Of a stretch of 41,341 nt of DNA, positions 8,576 to 16,958 are shown piece by piece. The notes under the pieces are model-generated. The model ran no database searches. It was not told the DNA's origin and saw only the letters and a program-made list of their open reading frames with translations. The stretch is from Candidatus Kapaibacterium sp. (GTDB lineage: Bacteria; Bacteroidota; Ignavibacteria; Kapaibacteriales; Kapaibacteriaceae), in the NCBI GenBank assembly GCA_030833725.1, contig JAURGP010000017.1, forward strand, positions 1-41,341, written 5' to 3'. A program made the position numbers and the translations under genes. How positions within the stretch are numbered: the stretch's first letter is position 1; each line of letters opens with the position of its first letter.

Positions 8576-8617
8576 TGTTTCAATAGTGTACTGATTTCAC
8601 ATTCATTTTCTTATCCC

Positions 8618-8624
8618 GGAGGAG
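8618..8624 (+). promoter_or_regulatory. Strong Shine-Dalgarno site
   Basis: GGAGGAG lies 7 bases before the ATG at 8632. It is much stronger than the other ribosome-binding sites in the window, where purine-rich sites are weak or absent. It fits high expression of the downstream surface protein and fixes its start. Confidence 0.6.
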
Positions 8625-8631
8625 TATCGAC

Positions 8632-10743
8632 ATGATGCGACTACTATGTATGGCTCTGGTCATGTTGGGCACTGTTGCTCAAGCATGGTCGCAGAGCGTC
8701 GTGACGGCCGACCCCGCTCGGCCTCGCGAAGATGGTGGGGTTACGATTACGTACCGTCCAGATCTGGACGATCGTAATGATGAGTACCCGATGACGAACG
8801 TCACGGAAGTATGGGCCTACACAGGTGCCCGCGAAGCTGCCATAGCGCAAGATCCCAACGCCACGTACTATGAAAAAGTTGGCTGGAACGATCTGAAGAA
8901 TTCACCAGAGATGCAACTCACGAACAATGGTGATGGCACCTACACCTTGGTGATTGAGAACATTCGTGCCTTCTACAATGTGCCGGACGATCGTCCAGTG
9001 CGCGAACTATTGTTCGTGTTTCGCAATGCTGACGGAACCGTTCAAGGCAGCGACCGTCTAGTAGCTGTTGATCCTGCTGGTGGAGCATCAACGGCAGGTC
9101 TGCGCTTGATTAACGGAGTTGCTACGAGTACAGCAATCGATATTGTGGCAGCTCAGGCAGATGAAGCACAAATCACAGAGATCGGCTTCCAGCTGGCTTC
9201 GGTGTACAAGGAAGTTCCCAGCGGTGACGCTGTCAATGTGAAGGCAAAGGCTTCCGGCGCTCCTGCGCCCATCTATGCAGACCTTGATGCGAACATGGCA
9301 ACGAACGGCAAGTACACGCTGCTTGTCGGTGAAAGCGGTGACGAGTACACCTCGAAGTTCCTCACCGACGGTGTTGAGACGGCCGATGGCATCACGAAGC
9401 TGCGCTTCGTCCACTGGTCCCCAGCAACTCCTGCGGTAGACGTCTTGGCGTTGCTCCCAACCGGTGGCTCGGCTGTAGTTATTGCAAATGCAAGCTATGG
9501 CGACGTGGTAGAGTACATGGATGTTCCAGCTGGTACGTATAAGCTGGCCGTGGCTGCTGCTGGCAGCAGCGATCCACTCATCACCTTCAACGCGATTGAC
9601 CTTCCTGGTAACACCGCGTTGACGGTGGTTGCATTCGGTGATGCCGATGCTTTGACACGTGTACGTGCCTTCATCGACAATGGTAATGGTCGTGACTTTG
9701 TTGATCTGCTGCCTCTGGGTGAGGGATGGGTCGTGAAAGCCGATCCTGTTACGCCAAGCGCCACCACTGAAGGTGTAACCATTACCTACAACCCCGAGAA
9801 CGACGTCAAGGATGGCCAGTTCAAGATGGTTGGTGTTGAAGAGGTGTTCGTGTACACGGGTGCCCGTGACTACAGCGGAGGATACTATGAGAAGGCAGGC
9901 TGGGGCGATGTTGGCTCTACGGATGCCTTGAAGCTGACGAAGAATGCCGACGGTACGTTCTCGTGGACGATTCCTTCTCCGATTGCAGACTTCTATCCAG
10001 GAGCTGCAGGTAACAATCTGAAGGAGCTGTTGATGGTGTTCCGCAACGCCGACGGTACTGCGCAGGGCTCGGACGTAACGCTCTACGTTGGTGATGGTAC
10101 GGGCGATATCGCCACTACCGAGCCTGGTGATGTTACAGCAGCTGCTCCAGTAGCTGTAACCTACTTCCCATGGAACGATCGCAAGGACGGAGAGTTCAAG
10201 ATGGTAGGCGTATCCGACGTCTACGTGTACACTGGTGGTATCTGTGAGGATGGCACCTATCTTGAGAAAGCGGGTTGGGGTGACGTAGGTACGACACCGG
10301 AACTCATGCTTACCAGTAACGAGAACGGTACGGCTACGTGGAATGTAACCGACCTCAATGCCTTCTACAACGTACCTGCGGACAAGAAACTGAAGGAGCT
10401 GCTGCTCGTGTTCCGTAATGCCGAGGGAACGAAGCAAGGTGTAGACGTCAAGATTCCGGTAGACCAAACCAGCTCGGTCGAAGATGATCGGCTTGCAGCT
10501 GCCATTCGCGTATTCCCGAATCCGTCATCGTCGGCTATCCAGCTGGTTCTGCCAGAGGCAACCGTCGCTACGATCACGATCGTAGATGCGATGGGCAACC
10601 TGGTGTCGACGCTGAGTGGAGAGGGTGTGATGGAATGGAACGGACGTACAACGGCAGGAGCATCGGTGGCGCCTGGCACGTACTACGTGCAGTTCCGCAC
10701 AGCCACGGCAACAGCGGTTACACCAGTGACGATCATCCGTTAA
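8632..10743 (+). CDS. T9SS-exported surface protein with three SusE/F-like modules and a DUF4397 domain
   Basis: Probably a cell-surface starch-binding protein; 703 residues. Signal peptide about 1-21. Three related modules lie at about 23-146, 366-490 and 494-612. Each shows VTITY or VAVTY, then D-[DE]-x-K/N-D, VWAYTG or VYVYTG, a Y-x-EKxGWxD block, and ELLxVFRNADGT. Between modules one and two, residues about 156-362 resemble DUF4397 (RLINGV, LRFVHWSPATPAVDVLA, VPAGTYKLAV). Residues about 613-703 are a type A T9SS sorting domain (VFPNPSSSAIQL, ITIVDAMGNLV, PGTYYVQF). It stands where susE/susF stand in Bacteroides, but export here is by T9SS rather than lipidation. Carbohydrate binding is inferred from the module's reuse in the next enzyme. 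Confidence 0.8.
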   Translation: MMRLLCMALVMLGTVAQAWSQSVVTADPARPREDGGVTITYRPDLDDRNDEYPMTNVTEVWAYTGAREAAIAQDPNATYYEKVGWNDLKNSPEMQLTNNGDGTYTLVIENIRAFYNVPDDRPVRELLFVFRNADGTVQGSDRLVAVDPAGGASTAGLRLINGVATSTAIDIVAAQADEAQITEIGFQLASVYKEVPSGDAVNVKAKASGAPAPIYADLDANMATNGKYTLLVGESGDEYTSKFLTDGVETADGITKLRFVHWSPATPAVDVLALLPTGGSAVVIANASYGDVVEYMDVPAGTYKLAVAAAGSSDPLITFNAIDLPGNTALTVVAFGDADALTRVRAFIDNGNGRDFVDLLPLGEGWVVKADPVTPSATTEGVTITYNPENDVKDGQFKMVGVEEVFVYTGARDYSGGYYEKAGWGDVGSTDALKLTKNADGTFSWTIPSPIADFYPGAAGNNLKELLMVFRNADGTAQGSDVTLYVGDGTGDIATTEPGDVTAAAPVAVTYFPWNDRKDGEFKMVGVSDVYVYTGGICEDGTYLEKAGWGDVGTTPELMLTSNENGTATWNVTDLNAFYNVPADKKLKELLLVFRNAEGTKQGVDVKIPVDQTSSVEDDRLAAAIRVFPNPSSSAIQLVLPEATVATITIVDAMGNLVSTLSGEGVMEWNGRTTAGASVAPGTYYVQFRTATATAVTPVTIIR

Positions 10744-13538
10744 TGATGGACTCGCGTATACCAATGATGAGAGAAACGTGCCTTCGTCTTGTGACGAAGG
10801 CACGTTTCGTTCTGTTATGGGTGGTAGCTACAGCTACACCATTGCTGGCACAGGTGGAAACAACACCGTTCTTTGCCGCGGCGGCAGACTCCATCGTGAT
10901 TGAGTATGATGCCACTGCCGGCAACGGCGCGCTTCGCGGAGTGCAAGGCGACGTGTACGCACACACGGGAGTGATCACCGCGCTGAGCACATCTCCAACT
11001 GATTGGAAGTATGTTCGAGCCGGATGGACAGAGAACACTGCTGCATGTAAAATGCAGAGAGTTGACCAGGATCGGTATCGCCTAGCTATTGGCCAGCCAC
11101 ATGAGTTTTACGGTGTACCTCCGAACGAGCAGATTCGTCAACTCGCCTTCGTCTTCCGCACGGCAGATGGCTCCGTCGTGGGCCGTGCAGAGGACGGGAG
11201 CGATCTGTTTGCGCGCGTGTACATGCCCGGATACTACGTCCGTACGCTAGAGCCCCTTCCTCAAGACCGACTTGTCGACTCCGGAACCGTTGTGACCATC
11301 CGAGCTGCTGCATCAAGCAACATCGTGTTGCTGCAGATCGTAGCCGATCAGCAAGAGATTGCACGAACCACGTCGGATCGGATTGAGGCCACATACATGC
11401 TACGTGCTTCAAGCAAGATCGAGATTGTGGGATTCAACAGTCTTGGTGGTGCTATTCGCGATACGTTCACGATCCGCGTCCGAAAACAACCAGAGATTCG
11501 ACCGGTGCCGCAAGGGTTAGCCGACGGGATCACAGTTACCTCGGATTCCACAGCTACACTAGTACTCTATGCGCCAGGTATTCGGGAAGTGTATGCCGTT
11601 GGTCCCTTCACCCAGTGGCGCCGGGACGATCGTTACTACGCCTACCAATCAGATGACGGCGACCGCTGGTGGATCGAGATTCCACTTGATCCAAGAGGTC
11701 AGACGCTGTTCCAGTGGTCCGTAGATGACGATGACCGCATGAGCGATCCGTATTCTGAGCAGCTCTGCGATCCACAGGACGCTTCGATCCCTGCCGGACG
11801 ATTCCCTGATCTACCACCGTATCCAACCGGACGTACTACTGGACTTGTGACCGTGATCAACACCACGATTCCAGAGTACAAGTGGGAAACGCAGCGATTC
11901 GTTCGTCCCGACCCTAGAACCATGGTGGTGTATGAACTCCTGGTACGGGACTTCACCAGTGAGAGCAGCTTCCAGGGTGTTATCGACTCTCTCGACTACT
12001 TGAAGCGCTTGGGTGTGCAGGCCATCCAGCTGATGCCTGTGCAGGAGTTCGAGGCCAATGACTCATGGGGGTACAACCCGAGCCACCTGTTTGCTGTTGA
12101 CAAGTACTACGGTACGAAGAACGATCTGAAACGCTTGATTGATGCGGCTCACGCTCGTGGGATCGCCGTGATTCTGGACATCGTGTTGAACCATCAGTTT
12201 GGTCAGTCACCCTTGGTGCAGTTATGGGGCTCCACGAGTGGTCCCACGCCAGAAAATCCCTACTTCAACGTTGTGGCGCGGCATCCGTTCAACGTGGGCT
12301 ACGATATGAACCACGAGAGTTCCGCAACGAGGTCCTATAGCAAGCGATTCCTACAGCATTGGATGCGCGAGTACCGCATTGACGGTTATCGATTCGACTT
12401 GTCGAAGGGCCTGACGCAGACTAACACTGGCAGTGATGTTGGAGCCTGGGGGCGCTACGATTCCAGTCGCGTGCGCATCCTGCGGGACTACATCGACGCG
12501 ATTCGAGACGTTGATTCAACCTTCTACATCATCTTCGAGCACTTTGCTGACAACAATGAAGAGGTAGCCCTGGCGCGGCTTGGTGCCATGATGTGGGGCA
12601 ATGCTCACGGGGCGGGAAGCAACGCTATGAAAGCATCGTCTAATCAAGACGTTGCTGGCGCAATGAGTGCTCAACGGCGAGGGATGGACCGTCATGGCGT
12701 GGTTGGATACGTCGAGAGTCACGACGAGGAACGGATGTTGGTGGCTGGCGTTACCGTCTTTGACACCACAACCACGATCCGGCGTCTCGAAGCCCTGATG
12801 ATGACCATGCTGTGCATTCCTGGTCCAAAGATGCTGTGGCAGTTCAATGAGGTTGCCTATCCCTACTCCATCAATCTTAATGGCAGACTCGGCCGCAAGC
12901 CCCTTGCATGGTTCCTTCTGAATGATCAGCGAAGGGAGAACCTCCGATTGGCTGTTGCTGACTTGACCGCTTCCCGCGCCCTCTTTGACGCATTTGCTAC
13001 GATGAAGGCAACGACACTCTCGACGAGTGATCAACTCAAGACGATCGTACTTGAGGGGAGTGACTGCGACGTGGTCCTACTCAGCAATCTCGGCGGCGCC
13101 TCACGGATAGTGTCGGCAATACCGTTTACACGCAAGGGCCTCTGGCACGAGTTTTCGGCCGATAGTGCGTGGGCGATTTACCAGGATGGCGCTACGTCCA
13201 TCACGCTGCAGCCGGGAGCGTACCGCCTGTGGAGCACACGCCGATTTCGTGGTCAGGCGGTTGTCTCGGTAGGTACGGAGTCGTCGCGTCTGGAACCTAC
13301 TGGTGCTCTCGTATGGCCAAATCCTTCACATGGTGTAGTCACCATTCATGTGCCTGAACACACCCAATCAGTTCGCATTGTTGATCCATTGGGTGGTATC
13401 GTCAATTCCTGGACCATCACCGATCCAACTGCCCATGAGCTGCCGATCTCGGCACATGATTGGGCCCCTGCGCGGTACGTCGTGGTGATTACTACTACGA
13501 CAGCCGTTCAGACGACGTCGTTTATTCATCTGCGATAA
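10743..13538 (+). CDS. T9SS-exported GH13 alpha-amylase-family glycosidase
   Basis: Hydrolyses alpha-glucans outside the cell. About 931 residues from the ATG at 10743, which overlaps the upstream TAA by one base; a start at 10767 gives a more compact signal peptide. Signal peptide ends TPLLAQ. An N-terminal module (YVRAGWTE, FYGVPPNEQIRQLAFVFR) is the same type as those in the preceding protein. Next comes an E-set/CBM48-like domain (YAVGPFTQW), then the GH13 barrel. The four conserved regions are DIVLNHQ (about 479), YRFDLSKG with nucleophile D552, FEHF with acid/base E599, and ESHDEE with D661. A T9SS sorting domain (VWPNPSHGVVTI) closes the protein. It takes the place of a SusG-like amylase. 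A 14-bp hairpin lies in its first codons. Confidence 0.93.
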   Translation: MMDSRIPMMRETCLRLVTKARFVLLWVVATATPLLAQVETTPFFAAAADSIVIEYDATAGNGALRGVQGDVYAHTGVITALSTSPTDWKYVRAGWTENTAACKMQRVDQDRYRLAIGQPHEFYGVPPNEQIRQLAFVFRTADGSVVGRAEDGSDLFARVYMPGYYVRTLEPLPQDRLVDSGTVVTIRAAASSNIVLLQIVADQQEIARTTSDRIEATYMLRASSKIEIVGFNSLGGAIRDTFTIRVRKQPEIRPVPQGLADGITVTSDSTATLVLYAPGIREVYAVGPFTQWRRDDRYYAYQSDDGDRWWIEIPLDPRGQTLFQWSVDDDDRMSDPYSEQLCDPQDASIPAGRFPDLPPYPTGRTTGLVTVINTTIPEYKWETQRFVRPDPRTMVVYELLVRDFTSESSFQGVIDSLDYLKRLGVQAIQLMPVQEFEANDSWGYNPSHLFAVDKYYGTKNDLKRLIDAAHARGIAVILDIVLNHQFGQSPLVQLWGSTSGPTPENPYFNVVARHPFNVGYDMNHESSATRSYSKRFLQHWMREYRIDGYRFDLSKGLTQTNTGSDVGAWGRYDSSRVRILRDYIDAIRDVDSTFYIIFEHFADNNEEVALARLGAMMWGNAHGAGSNAMKASSNQDVAGAMSAQRRGMDRHGVVGYVESHDEERMLVAGVTVFDTTTTIRRLEALMMTMLCIPGPKMLWQFNEVAYPYSINLNGRLGRKPLAWFLLNDQRRENLRLAVADLTASRALFDAFATMKATTLSTSDQLKTIVLEGSDCDVVLLSNLGGASRIVSAIPFTRKGLWHEFSADSAWAIYQDGATSITLQPGAYRLWSTRRFRGQAVVSVGTESSRLEPTGALVWPNPSHGVVTIHVPEHTQSVRIVDPLGGIVNSWTITDPTAHELPISAHDWAPARYVVVITTTTAVQTTSFIHLR
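10774..10807. repeat. 14-bp perfect inverted repeat at the start of the GH13 gene
   Basis: AAACGTGCCTTCGT (10774-10787) pairs perfectly with ACGAAGGCACGTTT (10794-10807) around the loop CTTGTG. It starts 31 bases after the upstream stop and encodes part of the amylase signal peptide. Its form (A-rich left flank, TTT right end) is like a bidirectional terminator, but no T-run follows. It may attenuate transcription, protect the upstream mRNA's 3' end or occlude translation starts. Confidence 0.75.
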
Positions 13539-13553
13539 CACACGGAAAAGGTC

Positions 13554-16004
13554 ATGCATACTCTGTTCGTACTCCGTACACTGCTCATTGTCCTGTTCAT
13601 GGGAGCATCGTCGATGCAGGCGCAGCGTCTTGGTATCGACCGATTGGGCGACGTCCAACAGGTGCGCTTGCGTGCAGACGGTGTTGAACTCCAGTGCACG
13701 AATGCTTTGCTGCGAGTGCAGGCTATCACTCCGCAGATGGCTCTTATTCACCTATCGACGTCTGGTGTGTTTGATACGCTGTCGTACGCTGTGGCTGGCG
13801 AACGCACGGTGGTGCCCACATTTCGCGTAGAGCAGACAGCCACCGCTGTTACGCTGCTGTTAGATTCAGTTGCCGTAGAGGTTTCTCGGAAGCCAGCCTC
13901 CGTTACGGTCAGGGATCGTCGAGGAAATGTGTTACTTGAGGATGATCCTACGTTGGGTGTTTCGTGGGCTGGATCTCACATCACGAACTACAAGCGACTT
14001 CAACCTTCGGAGCGGTTTATTGGTCTTGGAGAGAAAACAGGACCTCTCGACCGCCGCGGGAATGGCTACACGCACTGGAACACGGACTTCTTTGGCTATC
14101 CGAGCAACGCCGATCCCATCTACATGTCCACGCCATTCTATATCGGCCTTCACAGCGATTCGCTGATGTACGGACTGTTCTTGGATAACTCATCACGAAC
14201 GCGCGTCAACTTTGGCGCGTCGAACGATCGATTCTCGTCCTTCGGGGTTGAGGATGGTGATCTCCGGTACTACGTTATTGCTGGTTCGACAGTCCCTCAG
14301 GTCATTCAACAGTATTGCGTTCTGACGGGCACGTCGCCCTTACCAGCCAAATGGTCGATAGGTTTCCAACAGTGTCGCTACTCGTACTATCCAGAATCAC
14401 AAGTCCTGAACATTGCCCGAACCTTCCGTGAGCGAAAGATCCCGGCTGATGTGATCTATCTCGACATTCATTACATGCAGGACTATAAACTCTTCACGTG
14501 GGACTCACTCCGCTTTCCAGAACCCAAGCGCATGATTGAGCAGCTGAAGAAGATGAACTTCACCACGACGGTGATTGTCGACCCGGGTATCAAGATCGAG
14601 AAGGGCTACGCTCCCTACGAAGACGGAGCGCGCAAGGATCTGTTCCTAAAGTACAGCGACGGCTCTGTGTACAGCGGTCAGGTATGGCCTGGATGGTGTG
14701 CGTTTACCGACTTCACCAAGAGCGATGGACGTCGATGGTGGGGTACACAGTTCAAGGGCCTCGTTGATGTTGGCGTTCGTGGCTTCTGGAATGACATGAA
14801 TGAGATTGCCACCTGGGGTCAGTTCATGCCCGACAACATCCTGTTCGACTTTGAGGGAACAGGTGCAACGCACCTTCTCGGACGGAACGTGTATGGGATG
14901 CAGATGTCCAGAGCAACGTACGAAGGCACGCGTGCGCTGCTCGGAAACGAGCGTCCCTTCGTCCTGACGCGAGCCGGATACAACGGTATCCAGCGCTATA
15001 GTGCCGTGTGGACGGGCGACAACCAATCGAACGACGACCACATGATGGCCGGCATTCGCCTGCTCAATAGCATGGGCTTAACCGGCATCCCAAATGTTGG
15101 AATGGATGTTGGAGGCTTTACGGGTGGGCCCAGTAAAGAGTTGTTTGCACGCTGGATGAGCATTAGCGCGTTTACGCCCTTCTTTCGTGCCCACGTTGCC
15201 ATCGACAACAAGAGTCAGGAGCCATGGTCCTTCGGAGAGCGCGTAGAACAGATCTGCCGAAACTACATTGGTCTGAGGTATCGCTTGCTGCCGGATCTCT
15301 ACTCTACGTTCTACGAGGCATCACAGACCGGCATTCCTGTGATGCGATCGCTGGCCTTGCAATATCCATTCCACAGCAATACCTACGACTGGCAGTATCT
15401 GCATCAATTCACCGTTGGTAGCGACCTGATGATCTGCCCTTCGCCGAGCTATGAGCGCTACACCAAGGTATGGTTTCCACCTTCAGGAGACTGGTATTCC
15501 TTGCATGATGATGCTCGGTACGAAGCCGGCTCTACGCACGTTGTGGAGTCGCCGATTGATCGTCTGCCGGTGTTCATTCACGCCGGTGGTATGCTCGTAA
15601 TGCAGTCGCTCGTGCAGTCTGCTCGAGAAACTCCATCCGACACGCTGGTCGTGCACGTGTACCAGGGATCAGCGACACGTTCCAAGCTTTTGTATGAGGA
15701 CGACGGAACAACCTACAACTACGAGCGTGGTTCCTATGGCAAGCGGATGCTTGTGCATCAAGCAGCGAAGCGTACTCTGGAGGTAGGGCAGCGAGAAGGC
15801 ACCTACCGCAGCCCCTTCACAAAGCTGAAGGTCGTCCTGCACGGATATACGTCAGTGGCAGGTGGGGCGAAACCGGCACGGGCGTCGATGCTCAGTGGCA
15901 TTGAACGATTCGATCCTCTCGGAGGAGCAACGCAGGATACGTCCGTGCCTGTATACGAGATCGTGGTGCCGCTTCCAGATCGTGCGTTTAACGTTCAGTG
16001 GTGA
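13554..16004 (+). CDS. GH31 alpha-glucosidase
   Basis: Releases glucose from the non-reducing ends of maltodextrins; 816 residues, probably periplasmic. Signal peptide about 1-23, ending MQAQ. The N-terminal beta domain contains the GLGEKTGPLDRRG loop typical of GH31. The catalytic barrel has FQQCRYSYY and DVIYLDIHYM, then the nucleophile D414 in GFWNDMNE and acid/base D489 in WTGDNQSNDDHM. C-terminal beta domains include LLYEDDGTTYNYERG. There is no T9SS sorting domain, in contrast to the GH13 enzyme, which supports a periplasmic site. It lies 15 bases after the amylase and 4 bases before the kinase, so the genes are cotranscribed. Confidence 0.95.
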   Translation: MHTLFVLRTLLIVLFMGASSMQAQRLGIDRLGDVQQVRLRADGVELQCTNALLRVQAITPQMALIHLSTSGVFDTLSYAVAGERTVVPTFRVEQTATAVTLLLDSVAVEVSRKPASVTVRDRRGNVLLEDDPTLGVSWAGSHITNYKRLQPSERFIGLGEKTGPLDRRGNGYTHWNTDFFGYPSNADPIYMSTPFYIGLHSDSLMYGLFLDNSSRTRVNFGASNDRFSSFGVEDGDLRYYVIAGSTVPQVIQQYCVLTGTSPLPAKWSIGFQQCRYSYYPESQVLNIARTFRERKIPADVIYLDIHYMQDYKLFTWDSLRFPEPKRMIEQLKKMNFTTTVIVDPGIKIEKGYAPYEDGARKDLFLKYSDGSVYSGQVWPGWCAFTDFTKSDGRRWWGTQFKGLVDVGVRGFWNDMNEIATWGQFMPDNILFDFEGTGATHLLGRNVYGMQMSRATYEGTRALLGNERPFVLTRAGYNGIQRYSAVWTGDNQSNDDHMMAGIRLLNSMGLTGIPNVGMDVGGFTGGPSKELFARWMSISAFTPFFRAHVAIDNKSQEPWSFGERVEQICRNYIGLRYRLLPDLYSTFYEASQTGIPVMRSLALQYPFHSNTYDWQYLHQFTVGSDLMICPSPSYERYTKVWFPPSGDWYSLHDDARYEAGSTHVVESPIDRLPVFIHAGGMLVMQSLVQSARETPSDTLVVHVYQGSATRSKLLYEDDGTTYNYERGSYGKRMLVHQAAKRTLEVGQREGTYRSPFTKLKVVLHGYTSVAGGAKPARASMLSGIERFDPLGGATQDTSVPVYEIVVPLPDRAFNVQW

Positions 16005-16008
16005 TGCC

Positions 16009-16869
16009 ATGCTTCTAGGAATTGATGTTGGCGGCACGTTCATTAAGCATGGTGTGGTTCTGCCAGACGGAACAATCATCGAGCAGCACCAGACACCAAC
16101 GCAAGCCGCAGAGGGGCGTGATGCTCTTGTAGCTCGGATCATTCAGATTGCACAAGAACTATCCGATCGCTATCCCGGGTTGGCAATCGGCATTGGTGTG
16201 CCAGGTGTCGTTGACCCCCACACCAAACACGTGCAGTCGCCGCCCAACCTGCCGGGCTGGGACCGTGTTCCGCTGCAGGCCATTGTGTCCGAGGTGCTAG
16301 GCGTGCCGGTGGTGGTAGAAAACGATGCCAATGCCGGAGCTGTCGCTGAGCTACGCGCCGGGGCGGGGAAGATGCTACGGGACTTCTTGTACGTAACACT
16401 TGGTACGGGGGTGGGGGGAGGCATCGTGATCAACGACCAGCTCTACACGGGGCCGCATGGCGACGCCGGCGAGATCGGTCACATCTACCTCGGCACCGAT
16501 GATTCTGCCGTCGTCCTGGAACAGGTGATCGGACGCATGGGCATCCTTCATCGATACGGTGGTGGTCCTGAAGTTGACGTTGCCGATATCGACAGCCGCG
16601 CATCTGGCGGTGAAGAATACGCCATTCGCGTGATGATCGACACAGGTCGGCTTCTTGGGATGGGGCTTTGCAGCATGCTGGCCGTACTGGGTCTGCGGAA
16701 CGTGGTTGTTGGCGGTGGAATCTCTCGATCGGAGCTGATTCTTGAGACGGCTCGCAGAACGGTGCAGGAACGCGCCATTCCTACGATTGCGCGCAGTGCA
16801 CAGATCGTCCCGGCACACTTCCTGAACGATGCCGGCCTTGTTGGTGCGGCGATGTTGAGTGCCTTATAG
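16009..16869 (+). CDS. ROK-family sugar kinase (probable glucokinase)
   Basis: ATP-dependent cytoplasmic kinase, probably phosphorylating glucose imported by the locus. 286 residues. The ATP site DVGGTFIKHG lies near the N-terminus, the catalytic aspartate D106 in ENDANAGA, then LGTGVGGGIV, the GEIGH motif, and VVGGGIS near the C-terminus. The Cys-rich zinc motif that follows GH in most ROK proteins is missing here: the sequence runs GHIYLGTDDSAVVLEQVIG. The start at 16009 is chosen because it directly precedes the DVGGT strand; the frame extends upstream only inside the glucosidase gene. Glucose is inferred as substrate from the neighbours. Confidence 0.88.
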   Translation: MLLGIDVGGTFIKHGVVLPDGTIIEQHQTPTQAAEGRDALVARIIQIAQELSDRYPGLAIGIGVPGVVDPHTKHVQSPPNLPGWDRVPLQAIVSEVLGVPVVVENDANAGAVAELRAGAGKMLRDFLYVTLGTGVGGGIVINDQLYTGPHGDAGEIGHIYLGTDDSAVVLEQVIGRMGILHRYGGGPEVDVADIDSRASGGEEYAIRVMIDTGRLLGMGLCSMLAVLGLRNVVVGGGISRSELILETARRTVQERAIPTIARSAQIVPAHFLNDAGLVGAAMLSAL

Positions 16870-16921
16870 TGCCTCCTACTGAGTCTCTTGAGAAGACTCT
16901 CACCGCATCCTCAGAACATCC

Positions 16922-16929
16922 TATCTTTG
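16922..16929 (+). promoter_or_regulatory. Bacteroidota-type -7 promoter element for the DUF2723 gene
   Basis: TATCTTTG matches TAnnTTTG, with no clear -33 TTG at the usual distance. It lies 29 bases before the ATG at 16959 and separates this gene from the starch locus. It also argues against the longer in-frame start at 16869, which would be upstream of the promoter. Confidence 0.55.
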
Positions 16930-16958
16930 CCCGTTCGTCCACCCTCATTGATAGGACC

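Noticed and set aside
9088-10467. A 459-codon open frame on the minus strand opposite the SusE/F-like gene
   Set aside because: It lies wholly opposite a well-supported gene with signal peptide and sorting domain. Its translation is rich in Cys, His and Arg with no domain, as expected for an antisense shadow.
10774-10807. The amylase hairpin as an ordinary terminator located between genes
   Set aside because: No usable in-frame ATG with a signal peptide exists after the hairpin, so it lies inside the coding sequence. The T-run after it is also too short.
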